DNA of 9,070 nucleotides from Planctomycetales bacterium (GCA_007122045.1 SKJM01000004.1:1-9070), one strand, 5' to 3'. Positions 1 through 6,599 are shown, counted from the first letter of the stretch. Notes: generated by a model not told the origin, from the letters alone. A program made the numbers and translations.

Positions 1-134
1 ACGAAAAACGCTTCGACATCGGGAACTTCGAAAGCTACTTCCTCGCCTTCGCCGAGTTCGCCCTGGCCGATCCCCACCTCAGCGGCACACTCCGCCGGAA
101 GCTCGCCGCGATGCTCGACCCGACCGGAGGCTAG
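1..134 (+). CDS. Sugar-phosphate nucleotidyltransferase, C-terminal end (partial)
   Basis: This is the last 43 codons of a gene that begins before the window. The reading frame starts at base 3 and ends at TAG 132-134. The visible residues include [11 protein letters not shown] followed by [10 protein letters not shown]. This resembles the C-terminal part of GalU/RmlA-like nucleotidyltransferases, where an R-x-DIG-N/T-x-x-x-Y segment follows the catalytic core. Such enzymes join a sugar-1-phosphate to an NTP to give an NDP-sugar plus pyrophosphate in the cytosol. The next gene, a glucuronokinase-like GHMP kinase, starts 2 bp after this stop, and its ribosome site lies inside this gene. The two are therefore probably co-transcribed and translationally coupled. 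If the kinase makes glucuronate-1-phosphate, this enzyme could convert it to UDP-glucuronate. That is inference: too little of the protein is visible to determine nucleotide or sugar specificity. Confidence 0.6.
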   Translation, partial: EKRFDIGNFESYFLAFAEFALADPHLSGTLRRKLAAMLDPTGG

Positions 135-136
135 CC

Positions 137-1159
137 ATGCTGTTGATCCGCAAGCAGGCGTTCGCCCGGGCGGGGCTCGTGGGCAACCCGTCCGACGGCT
201 ATCACGGCAAGACGCTCTCGCTGGCAATTCGCAATTTCCACGCCGAGGTGACGCTTTACGAGTGGGACGAGGTCGAGGTGGTGTGGAGCCATAACGACCG
301 GAGCCGCTTCGACAGCGTTGACGAACTGGTGAACGACGTGCGGCTGCACGGCTATTACGGCGGCATCCGCCTGGTGAAGGCCACGATCAAGCGGTTCGTC
401 GAGTACTGCCGCCGCCAGGGCGTAAGGCTGCACGACCGGAACTTCGCCGTCCGGTACCAAAGCGACATCCCGCGGCAGGTTGGGCTGGCCGGGTCGAGTT
501 CGATCATCGTGGCCACCTTGCGATGCCTCATGGAGTTCTACGGCGTCGCCATCTCCCGGCGCGTCCAGCCGTCGCTGGTGCTCTCGGTGGAACGCGACGA
601 ATTGGGAATCGCCGCCGGGCTCCAGGACCGCGTCATCCAAGTATACGAGGGATTGGTCTACATGGACTTCGCCCGCGAACGCATGGAGGAAATCCACGGC
701 CTGCCGTGCGGCGTGTACGAGCCGCTCGACCCCGGCCGGCTGCCTCCGCTGTACATCGCCTATGACGCCAACGTGAGCGAGCCCACCGAAATCGTCCACG
801 CCAACCTCCGCGCCCGGTACGACCAGGGCGAGCCGGCGGTGGTGGACGCGATGCGGGCCTTCGCCGACCTGGCAGTTCAGGCGCGCGAGGCTATCCTGCG
901 CGGCGACGCGGCGACGCTGGGCCATGTGATCGACCGCAACTTCGACCTGCGGCGCTCGATCTGCCTCCTGCCCCGCGAACACGTGCAGATGATCGAGCAG
1001 GCCCGCGCGTGCGGCGCCACGGCCAAGTTCGCCGGCAGCGGGGGAGCGATCATCGGCACGTATGCCGACGAGCACGTGTACGAGCGGCTCCGTAACGCGC
1101 TGAGCCGGATCGGCTGCCGGGTGCTGAAACCGGCCATCGCCCCCCCATCGGCAACGTAG
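137..1159 (+). CDS. GHMP-family sugar kinase, glucuronokinase-like
   Basis: The 340-residue protein is a full-length GHMP kinase, a family of ATP-dependent small-molecule kinases. Visible motifs are an N-terminal [16 protein letters not shown] at about 11-26, the glycine-rich ATP loop [11 protein letters not shown] at 112-122, AGLQDR at 160-165 with a candidate catalytic/substrate Asp164, and the C-terminal motif AKFAGSGGA at 296-304. Several blocks match what I recall of plant glucuronokinase (EC 2.7.1.43): GNPSD, EGYYGG-like HGYYGG at 71-76, IPRQ-GL-GSS, ELGI-AGLQDRV-QVY-GLV-MDF at 155-178, and NFD-RR at 268-273. That enzyme makes glucuronate-1-phosphate. The start ATG has a GGAGG six bases upstream, inside the preceding nucleotidyltransferase gene, which is 2 bp away. 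GHMP kinase membership is firm; the glucuronate substrate is inferred from recalled similarity. Other sugar-1-kinases of the superfamily remain possible. Confidence 0.85.
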   Translation: MLLIRKQAFARAGLVGNPSDGYHGKTLSLAIRNFHAEVTLYEWDEVEVVWSHNDRSRFDSVDELVNDVRLHGYYGGIRLVKATIKRFVEYCRRQGVRLHDRNFAVRYQSDIPRQVGLAGSSSIIVATLRCLMEFYGVAISRRVQPSLVLSVERDELGIAAGLQDRVIQVYEGLVYMDFARERMEEIHGLPCGVYEPLDPGRLPPLYIAYDANVSEPTEIVHANLRARYDQGEPAVVDAMRAFADLAVQAREAILRGDAATLGHVIDRNFDLRRSICLLPREHVQMIEQARACGATAKFAGSGGAIIGTYADEHVYERLRNALSRIGCRVLKPAIAPPSAT

Positions 1160-1198
1160 CCGCCCGAGTCGCTCGCACGGGGCCTACCGGTGGGCGGC
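1159..1198. terminator. Candidate bidirectional hairpin between convergent genes
   Basis: A perfect 7-bp inverted repeat, GCCGCCC (1159-1165) and GGGCGGC (1192-1198), spans the gap between the kinase stop and the response-regulator stop. It runs a few bases into both genes. The 26-nt interval contains a smaller palindrome, ACCGGT. Its place between convergent genes suits a shared terminator, but there is no T-run on either side, and 7-bp GC-only repeats arise easily at this GC content. Confidence 0.25.
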
Positions 1199-1594
1199 GG
1201 CCAGGTGCGGCATATACAACGCTTTGTGGACCAGCTCGATCAGCACCTCGGGGTCGAAGGGCTTGCGCAGGTAGTACGTTCCGCCCACCGCGTGGCTGCG
1301 TCGGATGATGTCGGGAATCTGCGCCCCGGAGAGGAACATCACCGGCACGTCGTGCAACTCGTCGTGCGCCTTGATCGCTTCGCACATCTCCAAGCCGCTG
1401 TACCCGTGCAAATTGATGTCGGAAATGATCAGCTCCGGCGGCTCGGCCAGTGCCTTTTCCATCGCGTCGGCGGCCGAAGTACACAGCGTGCACCGGAAGC
1501 CGTTTCCGCCGAGCGCCGAAGTGACTTCCTCCAGGACCGACGGCTCATCGTCGACAACCAGCACGAGGGGCGAATCTTGCGAGGATGGGAACAT
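1184..1594 (-). CDS. Single-domain response regulator (CheY-like receiver)
   Basis: The 136-residue protein consists almost entirely of one receiver (REC) domain. The acidic pocket Asp15-Asp16 lies in VVDDE, the phospho-acceptor is Asp59 in IISDINL, the switch hydroxyl is Ser89 in MFLSGA, and the invariant Lys111 is in RKPF. All key residues are present, so phosphotransfer from a histidine kinase should work. There is no DNA-binding or enzymatic output domain, so it probably acts through protein contact or as a phosphorelay step. No histidine kinase gene is in the window. It is the third gene of a minus-strand series after the FHA and ASCH genes, with an 83-bp gap that could hold its own promoter. 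The start ATG (1592-1594) has a weak purine-rich AAGAGAG upstream. Its partner and target are unknown. Confidence 0.9.
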   Translation of the reverse strand: MFPSSQDSPLVLVVDDEPSVLEEVTSALGGNGFRCTLCTSAADAMEKALAEPPELIISDINLHGYSGLEMCEAIKAHDELHDVPVMFLSGAQIPDIIRRSHAVGGTYYLRKPFDPEVLIELVHKALYMPHLAAAHR

Positions 1595-1677
1595 GGGACT
1601 CTCTTGGGGTGGCGGGTACCTAGGCCTTATTTAGCTTCGGCCCGCCCGCCCCCGCGGTTGACCCCACTTTCGCCACT

Positions 1678-2016
1678 TCACCCAACCGGCGCGACCGGCG
1701 CATCCGTTACCGGCGGCGGTTCCATCAAATGGAAGGTGACGCGGTAGGCTTGGTAGCCGGCCCCGAGCTGCTCGGCGTAAAGCGACTCCAATTCCTCCCG
1801 AAGCGCATCGGCTGTATCGAATCCGTCGGGCCTGGCGTCCGCGTCGGTCAACTCATCGAGGCGCACTTCCTCGACCGCGTCCACGGTAATGTAGCCGGCG
1901 CCGGGGATATAGCTCCGCTGGCCGGGACGCATCCGCCGCCACTTCCATAAACGAATGGTCTGTGTCTTCTGGCCCGCACGGATTGCCGGGAGGAACCTTT
2001 TCTTGAACAACAACAT
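1678..2016 (-). CDS. ASCH-domain protein (putative RNA/nucleotide-binding)
   Basis: The 112-residue product starts MLLFKKRFLPAIRAG and continues with a KTQTIRLWKWRRMRPGQRSY segment. These are typical of small bacterial ASCH-domain proteins, a fold related to PUA domains. An Asp-rich DELTDADARPDGF motif follows, also common in this group. ASCH proteins are thought to bind RNA, and some small bacterial members hydrolyse modified nucleosides; the activity here is unknown. I chose the ATG at 2014-2016 because the domain begins there, although no clear Shine-Dalgarno precedes it. An upstream in-frame GTG (2104-2106) overlaps the TGA of the FHA gene by 4 bp (GTGA), which would add 30 basic residues. 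It has a weak AAAGGG upstream and could be a coupled start. The gene lies directly downstream of the FHA gene and upstream of the receiver gene, suggesting one transcript. Confidence 0.8.
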   Translation of the reverse strand: MLLFKKRFLPAIRAGQKTQTIRLWKWRRMRPGQRSYIPGAGYITVDAVEEVRLDELTDADARPDGFDTADALREELESLYAEQLGAGYQAYRVTFHLMEPPPVTDAPVAPVG

Positions 2017-2102
2017 GGGCAGCCAGCTTATCCGGTGGATCCTTCGGATGTTCCAGGGACGTACCCTTCCGAGGAGAGGGTGCGCGAGCTGCGAGCTGCG
2101 GG

Positions 2103-3239
2103 TCACGCAAGCCCTTTGAGGAAGTCATCAAGGGCGCCGTCCTCCCCGGTGTCCTCATTCTCGCCTTCGGGCTCGGCCTCCGACTCGACCTCGTCGTGCG
2201 GCCCGGGTTGACGATCGGGCTGTGCCGGGTCGGCTTCGTGCAGTTCATCCGGCGCGTCGGCAAGGAATTCGGCCACGGCCTCATCTTCCGGCGTATCGGG
2301 GGTTCCCGGCGGTTCAGAAGGGCTCTCGACCGCGCCGTGGGCCTCCTCCGGTGGCTCCGCGGCTGGGGACTCTTGCGAACCGGCGAGGGCGGCTGCCGGT
2401 CCTTCCTGCGTTTGCTTGGCGGTCTTCTTGCTCCCAAACGGCCAGAGCTTCCAGCCGCGTTTCCGCTTGCCATGCGGCGAGGCCGGCAAATTCGCCCCAC
2501 GCACCCCGGGGCTCTCGACCTCCCGAGGTTCGTCTTCCACCGTGTCCTCGGCCGCCGCCCACTTGGATGGGACGCTTTCGGTGGGCTCGAGAGCCGCGGC
2601 GCCGGGTGGCGATTCCGCCCCCGGTTCCGACTCGGTTGCAGGGGTGAAACCGAAAAATCCGTCGGCCGGCCCCGATTCCCCGGGCTCCTCGTCGGCCGGC
2701 ATCGCTTCGGCCCAAGGTACTTCTTCCTCGGCCCCCACGGGATCGGACCACGGCCCTTCCTCCACGTCCGGCATCGCACGAGCCCAGGGCGGCTGCTTCT
2801 CGGCGCGTGGGCCGGCCGGCTCCGCGTCGATCTCGGAAAACCTGGGCTCGTCGCTCGGCGCCGGTTCGGTAGCGGCAGAGATGCCGGGCGGCGATTCGGT
2901 GCCGGCCGGCTCGGCCACCGTCGGCGCCGGAACGGCGCTCAGGTCGCCATCGTATTCGTAGCGCACTTGGAAGGTGATCGGGCCGACCGTGAACTGATCG
3001 TCCGGCCGCAACGGCGACTCCACCACCCTCTGGTCACCCACCAGTGTGCCGTTCAGCGAACCCAGGTCGCGAACCATCAATAGCCCATCGATCTCGTACA
3101 GCTCGCAATGCTGCCGACTGATCATCGGATGGGCGATCGTCAGGTCGGCCTCGCGGCTGCGCCCCACCACGGCTGGTGGATGACATGCGATTTCGCTACG
3201 ACTGACCTTGCCGCGGATGACCGTGAGCGTTACTTCCAT
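2103..3239 (-). CDS. FHA-domain protein with long acidic disordered tail
   Basis: The 378-residue protein has an N-terminal forkhead-associated domain at about 22-95, the phosphothreonine-peptide reader used in Ser/Thr kinase signalling. Signature residues are Gly26-Arg27-Ser28, Ser41-Arg42 with His44, and Asn63-Gly64 in DLGSLNGT. Residues 99-378 are low-complexity, rich in Glu, Pro, Ala and Ser and probably disordered. Within the tail are two PWAxAMPxxEE repeats (about 151 and 175), a strongly basic patch KRKRGWKLWPFGSKK (258-272), and two EDxA-hydrophobic-x-(E/D)FL motifs near 319 and 367, the second almost at the C-terminus. There is no signal peptide or membrane segment. The frame stays open upstream to 3338, but the promoter at 3306-3334 overlaps that extension. 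The FHA fold begins just after the ATG at 3237-3239, so I take that start. The function is probably as a phospho-dependent scaffold; its partner is unknown. Confidence 0.88.
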   Translation of the reverse strand: MEVTLTVIRGKVSRSEIACHPPAVVGRSREADLTIAHPMISRQHCELYEIDGLLMVRDLGSLNGTLVGDQRVVESPLRPDDQFTVGPITFQVRYEYDGDLSAVPAPTVAEPAGTESPPGISAATEPAPSDEPRFSEIDAEPAGPRAEKQPPWARAMPDVEEGPWSDPVGAEEEVPWAEAMPADEEPGESGPADGFFGFTPATESEPGAESPPGAAALEPTESVPSKWAAAEDTVEDEPREVESPGVRGANLPASPHGKRKRGWKLWPFGSKKTAKQTQEGPAAALAGSQESPAAEPPEEAHGAVESPSEPPGTPDTPEDEAVAEFLADAPDELHEADPAQPDRQPGPHDEVESEAEPEGENEDTGEDGALDDFLKGLA

Positions 3240-3305
3240 GGCTGAGGACCGTGCTGCAGGAGGCCGCAAACCGTGCCGAGCGACCAGAGCGGGTTGTACC
3301 ATTCC

Positions 3306-3334
3306 ATCATAGCCGCGACGAGACGAGCAATCAA
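3306..3334 (-). promoter_or_regulatory. Sigma70-type promoter for the FHA-ASCH-REC operon
   Basis: Read on the minus strand, TTGATT (3334-3329) and TATGAT (3311-3306) are separated by exactly 17 bp. They match 4/6 and 5/6 of the bacterial consensus. Transcription would begin near 3299, leaving a leader of about 60 nt before the FHA start at 3239. The match is by eye only. Confidence 0.55.
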
Positions 3335-3429
3335 CCATTCGGGCCGGGAATGAAAATGAGGGCTTTAGGGAATTTGCGATGGTTGCCGGCCCTGGGGAAG
3401 CAAAGCAAAAAGCGTTGCGGCAACTGCCC

Positions 3430-3457
3430 TTGAACCCCGGCGCCGGGAGCCTATAAT
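3430..3457 (+). promoter_or_regulatory. Sigma70-type promoter upstream of tRNA-Gly, with spacer palindrome
   Basis: TTGAAC (3430-3435) and a perfect TATAAT (3452-3457) are separated by 16 bp. The first 12 bases of the spacer (3436-3447) form a perfect palindrome, CCCGGCGCCGGG. Transcription would start near 3464, about 90 nt before the tRNA. This is the strongest -10 match seen in the window and probably drives the tRNA, perhaps reading on into tig. The palindrome could be an operator, or chance in GC-rich DNA. Confidence 0.6.
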
Positions 3458-3553
3458 AGTACGGTCGCTGAGAGGGCGAATCCGTGGGCCTGGTTTTTTT
3501 GGCGGGGGGGTCTTGCGGACAAGTTCCCCATGGCGCAGAATGCTACGGTTGAA

Positions 3554-3626
3554 GCGGGTGTAGCTCAGTTGGTAGAGCACGACGTTGCCAACGTCGTTGT
3601 CGTGGGTTCGAACCCCATCACCCGCT
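3554..3626 (+). tRNA. tRNA-Gly (anticodon GCC)
   Basis: A complete 73-nt cloverleaf folds by eye. The acceptor stem is GCGGGTG (3554-3560) with CACCCGC (3619-3625). The D stem is GCTC with GAGC. The anticodon stem is CGACG with CGTCG around loop TTGCCAA, giving anticodon GCC at 3587-3589. The T stem is GTGGG with CCCAT around TTCGAAC. Discriminator base U (3626) fits bacterial tRNA-Gly. The 3' CCA is not encoded and must be added after transcription. A T5 run follows at 3628-3632. The tRNA decodes GGC/GGU codons, abundant in GC-rich genomes. Confidence 0.97.
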
Positions 3627-3661
3627 CTTTTTGCTTTGAGGGAGGCCCGATAAGACCCAAG

Positions 3662-3703
3662 CCGTCCCCTCCGATTGGGGTGTGTCCTCGAGACGGTCCT
3701 TTT
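3662..3703 (+). terminator. Weak candidate terminator hairpin after tRNA-Gly
   Basis: CCGTC (3662-3666) can pair with GACGG (3692-3696), and inside it CCC (3667-3669) can pair with GGG, giving an imperfect stem. TCC and TTTT (3700-3703) follow. It lies between the tRNA and tig, where it could end the tRNA transcript or attenuate read-through. The T-run is short and the stem is interrupted, so this is a low-confidence call. Confidence 0.2.
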
Positions 3704-3744
3704 CGTGGCGGCTAGGAACGAGTCATTGATCCGCTGGGAAACCC

Positions 3745-5319
3745 ATGGCAGAGAACGAGAACCCGGAACTGGACGGCCCCACGAATGCGGATCCGCCCCT
3801 CCCCGAGTCGGACGACGTGTCCTCGCAAGTCGCCGTAGACGATTCGGATGCCCCCCAGGAGGAGGCCGAGCCGCGGCCGAAGCTGCAAATCGACGTCGAC
3901 ATTGAAAACCGCAGCGCGTGCGAACGGCACGTGACGGTCACCATCGCCCGTGAAGACGTCGAACGCTACTTCGACAGCGAGTTCACCGAGCTGATGCCCA
4001 AGGCGCAGGTTCCCGGCTTTCGCCCCGGCCGCGCGCCGCGCAAGCTGATCGAGGCCCGCTTCCGCAAGGACGTAGCGGATCGGGTGAAAATGAACCTGCT
4101 GATGGACAGCCTCGATCAGATCCACGAGGAGCACGAACTTTCGGCCATCAGCGAGCCGGACCTCGATCTGGCGGCGGTCGAAGTGCCGGAGACCGGCCCG
4201 CTCACCTTCGAATTCGACCTGGAGGTCCGCCCCGACTTCGACCTGCCCGATTGGAAGGGCATGCGCCTGGAGAAGCCGGTCCGCGAGATCGATTCGGCCG
4301 ACGTCGACCGGTACCTCGAACGCATGCTGGCCAGTCGGGGCCGGCTGGTCCCCTATGACGGGACGGCCGAGCCCGGCGATTACGTCACCTGCAACCTGAC
4401 GTTCAAGGACCAGGACCGCGTGCTGTCCCAGGCGCACGAGGAGGTGATTCGCATCCGGCCGGTTTTGAGCTTTCGAGACGGCCGGATCGAGCAGTTCGAC
4501 CAGCTCATGCAGGGCGCCGCGGCGGGCGAGGTTCGCACGGGCACCGCCATCATTTCGGCCGACGCGCCCAATGAATTGCTGCGCGGCCGAACGGTCGCCG
4601 CTGAGTTCGAGGTCCTCGAAGTCAAGCGGCTGGAGTTGCCGGAACTCAACGCCGACTTGCTCGAAGAGTTGGGCGGCTTCGAACTGGAGGCCGACCTCCG
4701 CGATGCGATCAAGGAACAGCTCGAGCAGCAGTTGCAGTACGAGCAGCGGCGCCGCACCCGGGAACAAATTACCCGCCAGTTGACCGTATCGGCCACGTGG
4801 GAGCTTCCGCCGGAGATGCTCAAGCGGCAGGCCGGCCGCGAACTCGAGCGGGAGGTCATGGAACTGCAGTCGGCCGGGTTCAGCGAAGCCGACATCCATG
4901 CCCGGCAGAACGAAATCCGCCAGAACGCGATGGCCGAAACGGCCCGGGCACTGAAGGAGCATTTCATCCTGGAGCGAATTGCCGAGGCCGAACAGATCGA
5001 CGCCGACGACTCGGACTACGATCGCGAGATCGCCATGATCGCGGCCAACCGCGGCGAGTCGCCGCGGCGGGTGCGGGCGCGGATCGAGAAGGCGGGTTCG
5101 ATGGACGTGCTCCGCAACCAGATCATCGAGCGGAAGGTCATCGATCAAATTCTGGAGCACGCCGAGTTTGTCGAGGTGCCGTTCCAGTTCGAGGAGAACC
5201 TGGTGGAGGCCATCGACGAGTCGGCGGGCGGGCACGGCTTCGAGATCCCCCAGGCGAAGCCCGGCGCGGAGGCGGCGGTTCCCGGCGGGCGGCCGGGCGA
5301 ACGGCCGTTTCGCGAGTAA
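3745..5319 (+). CDS. tig: Trigger factor, ribosome-associated chaperone
   Basis: The 524-residue protein is longer than the usual 430-450. Trigger factor binds ribosomal protein uL23 at the tunnel exit and shields nascent chains. The ribosome-binding signature is GFRPGRAP at 91-98, versus about residue 43 in E. coli. The protein therefore carries an extra N-terminal segment of about 45 residues, strongly acidic and probably disordered. The ribosome-binding domain spans roughly 47-170. The PPIase region (about 207-296) keeps GDYVTCNLTF but lacks the usual IPGFE-type core, so prolyl isomerase activity is doubtful. The C-terminal helical domain follows (about 300-490), rich in Glu, Gln and Arg, with a Gly/Pro-rich tail. 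The ATG at 3745 has only a weak GGGA upstream. It is the first gene of a tig-clpP1-clpP2 series, a common bacterial arrangement linking folding with proteolysis. Confidence 0.93.
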   Translation: MAENENPELDGPTNADPPLPESDDVSSQVAVDDSDAPQEEAEPRPKLQIDVDIENRSACERHVTVTIAREDVERYFDSEFTELMPKAQVPGFRPGRAPRKLIEARFRKDVADRVKMNLLMDSLDQIHEEHELSAISEPDLDLAAVEVPETGPLTFEFDLEVRPDFDLPDWKGMRLEKPVREIDSADVDRYLERMLASRGRLVPYDGTAEPGDYVTCNLTFKDQDRVLSQAHEEVIRIRPVLSFRDGRIEQFDQLMQGAAAGEVRTGTAIISADAPNELLRGRTVAAEFEVLEVKRLELPELNADLLEELGGFELEADLRDAIKEQLEQQLQYEQRRRTREQITRQLTVSATWELPPEMLKRQAGRELEREVMELQSAGFSEADIHARQNEIRQNAMAETARALKEHFILERIAEAEQIDADDSDYDREIAMIAANRGESPRRVRARIEKAGSMDVLRNQIIERKVIDQILEHAEFVEVPFQFEENLVEAIDESAGGHGFEIPQAKPGAEAAVPGGRPGERPFRE

Positions 5320-5349
5320 ACCCGACCGCCCAGTACGCAAGGACCGCTT

Positions 5350-5979
5350 ATGAGTCGCCCCCCCAGCCCCCAACCGGTGAACCCCATGGCAGCCTACCGC
5401 GAGTACCAGCGGCAGCGCACGTTGACCCTCGGCGACCTCCTGCTGGAGAACCGCATCATCCTGCTCCAGGGTGAAATCCACGACGGCAACGCCAACGAAC
5501 TGGTGATGAAGCTGCTGTATCTGCAGAGCGAGAACCGCCGCAAGGACATCCACTTCTACATCAACTCGCCCGGCGGGAGCGTCACGGCCACCATGGCCGT
5601 GTACGACACCATGCAAATCCTCAGTTGCCCGGTCGACACCTACTGCGTCGGCCTGGCGGCCAGCGGCGGGGCCATTCTGCTGGCCGGAGGCACCAAGGGC
5701 AAGCGTTTCGCGCTGCCCCACGCGCGCATCATGATTCACCAGCCCCAGGGCTACGTGGGCGGGCAGGTGTCCGACATCGAAATCCAGGCCGAAGAAATCC
5801 TCAAAGCCCGCGACGAACTCAACCAAATCCTCGCCGAACACACCGGCCAACCCATCGAGCGAATCGCGAAGGATACCGATCGCGACTTCTACATGAGCCC
5901 CGAGCAGGCCAAGGAGTACGGCGTGGTCGACGCAATCCTGACCAAGCAGACGGCCGCCGGCGAGGAAGAAGAAGACTAA
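5350..5979 (+). CDS. clpP: ATP-dependent Clp protease proteolytic subunit, divergent paralogue (ClpP1)
   Basis: The 209-residue serine peptidase belongs to the ClpP family, which forms a barrel degrading proteins fed by a Clp ATPase. The catalytic triad is intact: Ser105 in GLAASGGA, His130 in MIHQP, and Asp179 in [14 protein letters not shown] (71-78) supplies the oxyanion/backbone-binding loop. It differs from canonical ClpP in having GLAASGGA instead of GQAASMGA and [14 protein letters not shown] in place of the DIYSRLL-type N-terminal segment that shapes the axial pore and ATPase docking. The C-terminus ends in an acidic run. The start ATG is preceded by AAGGA with a 6-base spacer, which favours it over the internal ATG at 5386. 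It lies 30 bp after tig and 20 bp before a second clpP. The two products probably form a mixed or two-ring complex; this is inferred from other bacteria with paired ClpPs. Confidence 0.93.
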   Translation: MSRPPSPQPVNPMAAYREYQRQRTLTLGDLLLENRIILLQGEIHDGNANELVMKLLYLQSENRRKDIHFYINSPGGSVTATMAVYDTMQILSCPVDTYCVGLAASGGAILLAGGTKGKRFALPHARIMIHQPQGYVGGQVSDIEIQAEEILKARDELNQILAEHTGQPIERIAKDTDRDFYMSPEQAKEYGVVDAILTKQTAAGEEEED

Positions 5980-5999
5980 CCGCACCCCACGGCAATGCC

Positions 6000-6590
6000 A
6001 TGCCCCTGATCCCTTACGTTATCGAGAAGAGCGGCCGCGAAGAGCGGGCGATGGACATCTACAGTCGCCTGCTGAAGGACCGCATTGTTTTTCTGGGCTC
6101 CGCGCTGAACGACGAAATTGCCAACGCCATCGTCGCGCAGATGCTCTTCCTCCAATCGGAAGACGCCAAGGCCGACATCCACCTGTACATCAACTCGCCC
6201 GGAGGCAGCGTCACCGCCGGACTGGCCATTTACGACACCATGCAGTTCGTCAACTGCGACGTGGCCACCTATTGCGTCGGGCAGGCCGCGTCGATGGGCG
6301 CCGTCCTGCTGACCGCCGGCAAGCAAGGCAAGCGGCGCGCCCTGCCGAACGCCCGCATCATGATCCACCAGCCGATGGCCGGCGCCGAAGGCACGGCTGC
6401 CGACATCATGATCCACGCCAAGGAGTTCCGAAAGGTCCGGGAACGCCTCAACGGCATCCTCATCAAGCATACGGGCCACCCCATCGAGAAAATCGAGCAG
6501 GATACCGACCGCGACCGCTTCATGACCGCCGAGGAGGCGCTGGATTACGGGCTGATCGACGCCGTGATCGAGCACGTCGAAGAAGCGTAG
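6000..6590 (+). CDS. clpP: ATP-dependent Clp protease proteolytic subunit, canonical (ClpP2)
   Basis: The 196-residue protein closely follows the standard ClpP pattern. It has an N-terminal [20 protein letters not shown] segment, [12 protein letters not shown] at 63-74, the nucleophile Ser98 in GQAASMGA, His123 in MIHQP, and Asp172 in DTDRDR. Length matches mature plus short propeptide forms of the family. It degrades unfolded or tagged proteins together with ClpX or ClpA/C ATPases; none of these is encoded in the window. The reading frame stays open upstream inside clpP1, but ClpP homology starts at the ATG at 6000-6002, 20 bp after the clpP1 stop. No strong Shine-Dalgarno is seen, so translation may be coupled to clpP1. 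It is the last gene of the tig-clpP1-clpP2 series. Confidence 0.96.
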   Translation: MPLIPYVIEKSGREERAMDIYSRLLKDRIVFLGSALNDEIANAIVAQMLFLQSEDAKADIHLYINSPGGSVTAGLAIYDTMQFVNCDVATYCVGQAASMGAVLLTAGKQGKRRALPNARIMIHQPMAGAEGTAADIMIHAKEFRKVRERLNGILIKHTGHPIEKIEQDTDRDRFMTAEEALDYGLIDAVIEHVEEA

Positions 6591-6599
6591 GCCTTTCGT

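Larger units (their letters stand above)
3240..3553. other. Divergent intergenic regulatory region
   Basis: This stretch of just over 300 bases separates the minus-strand FHA operon from the plus-strand tRNA gene. It contains the two outward-facing promoters listed separately. Between the plus-strand promoter and the tRNA lie a T7 run (3494-3500) and a G7 run (3504-3510), separated by GGC. Short open frames here show no recognisable protein features, and I see no further gene. Confidence 0.6.

Noticed and set aside
131..1075. A 314-codon open frame antisense to the GHMP kinase
   Set aside because: It is the codon-bias shadow of a well-supported kinase, with no motif of its own.
2196..3083. 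A 295-codon plus-strand frame opposite the FHA gene
   Set aside because: It is an Arg/Gly-rich shadow. The minus strand has a clear FHA domain, a promoter and a sensible start.
3237..3338. A 33-residue N-terminal extension of the FHA protein from 3338
   Set aside because: The predicted promoter lies inside it and the extension resembles no FHA leader; the domain begins right after the ATG at 3237-3239.
3530..3715. A 61-codon frame reading GVAQLVEH...VGSNPITRS
   Set aside because: This is the well-known spurious translation of a tRNA gene, here tRNA-Gly, and not a protein.
3712..5985. A 757-codon open frame antisense to tig and clpP1
   Set aside because: The plus strand encodes clear trigger factor and ClpP in this span. 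The antisense frame follows from GC-rich third codon positions; its product has no recognisable domain and mirrors the codons of the real genes.
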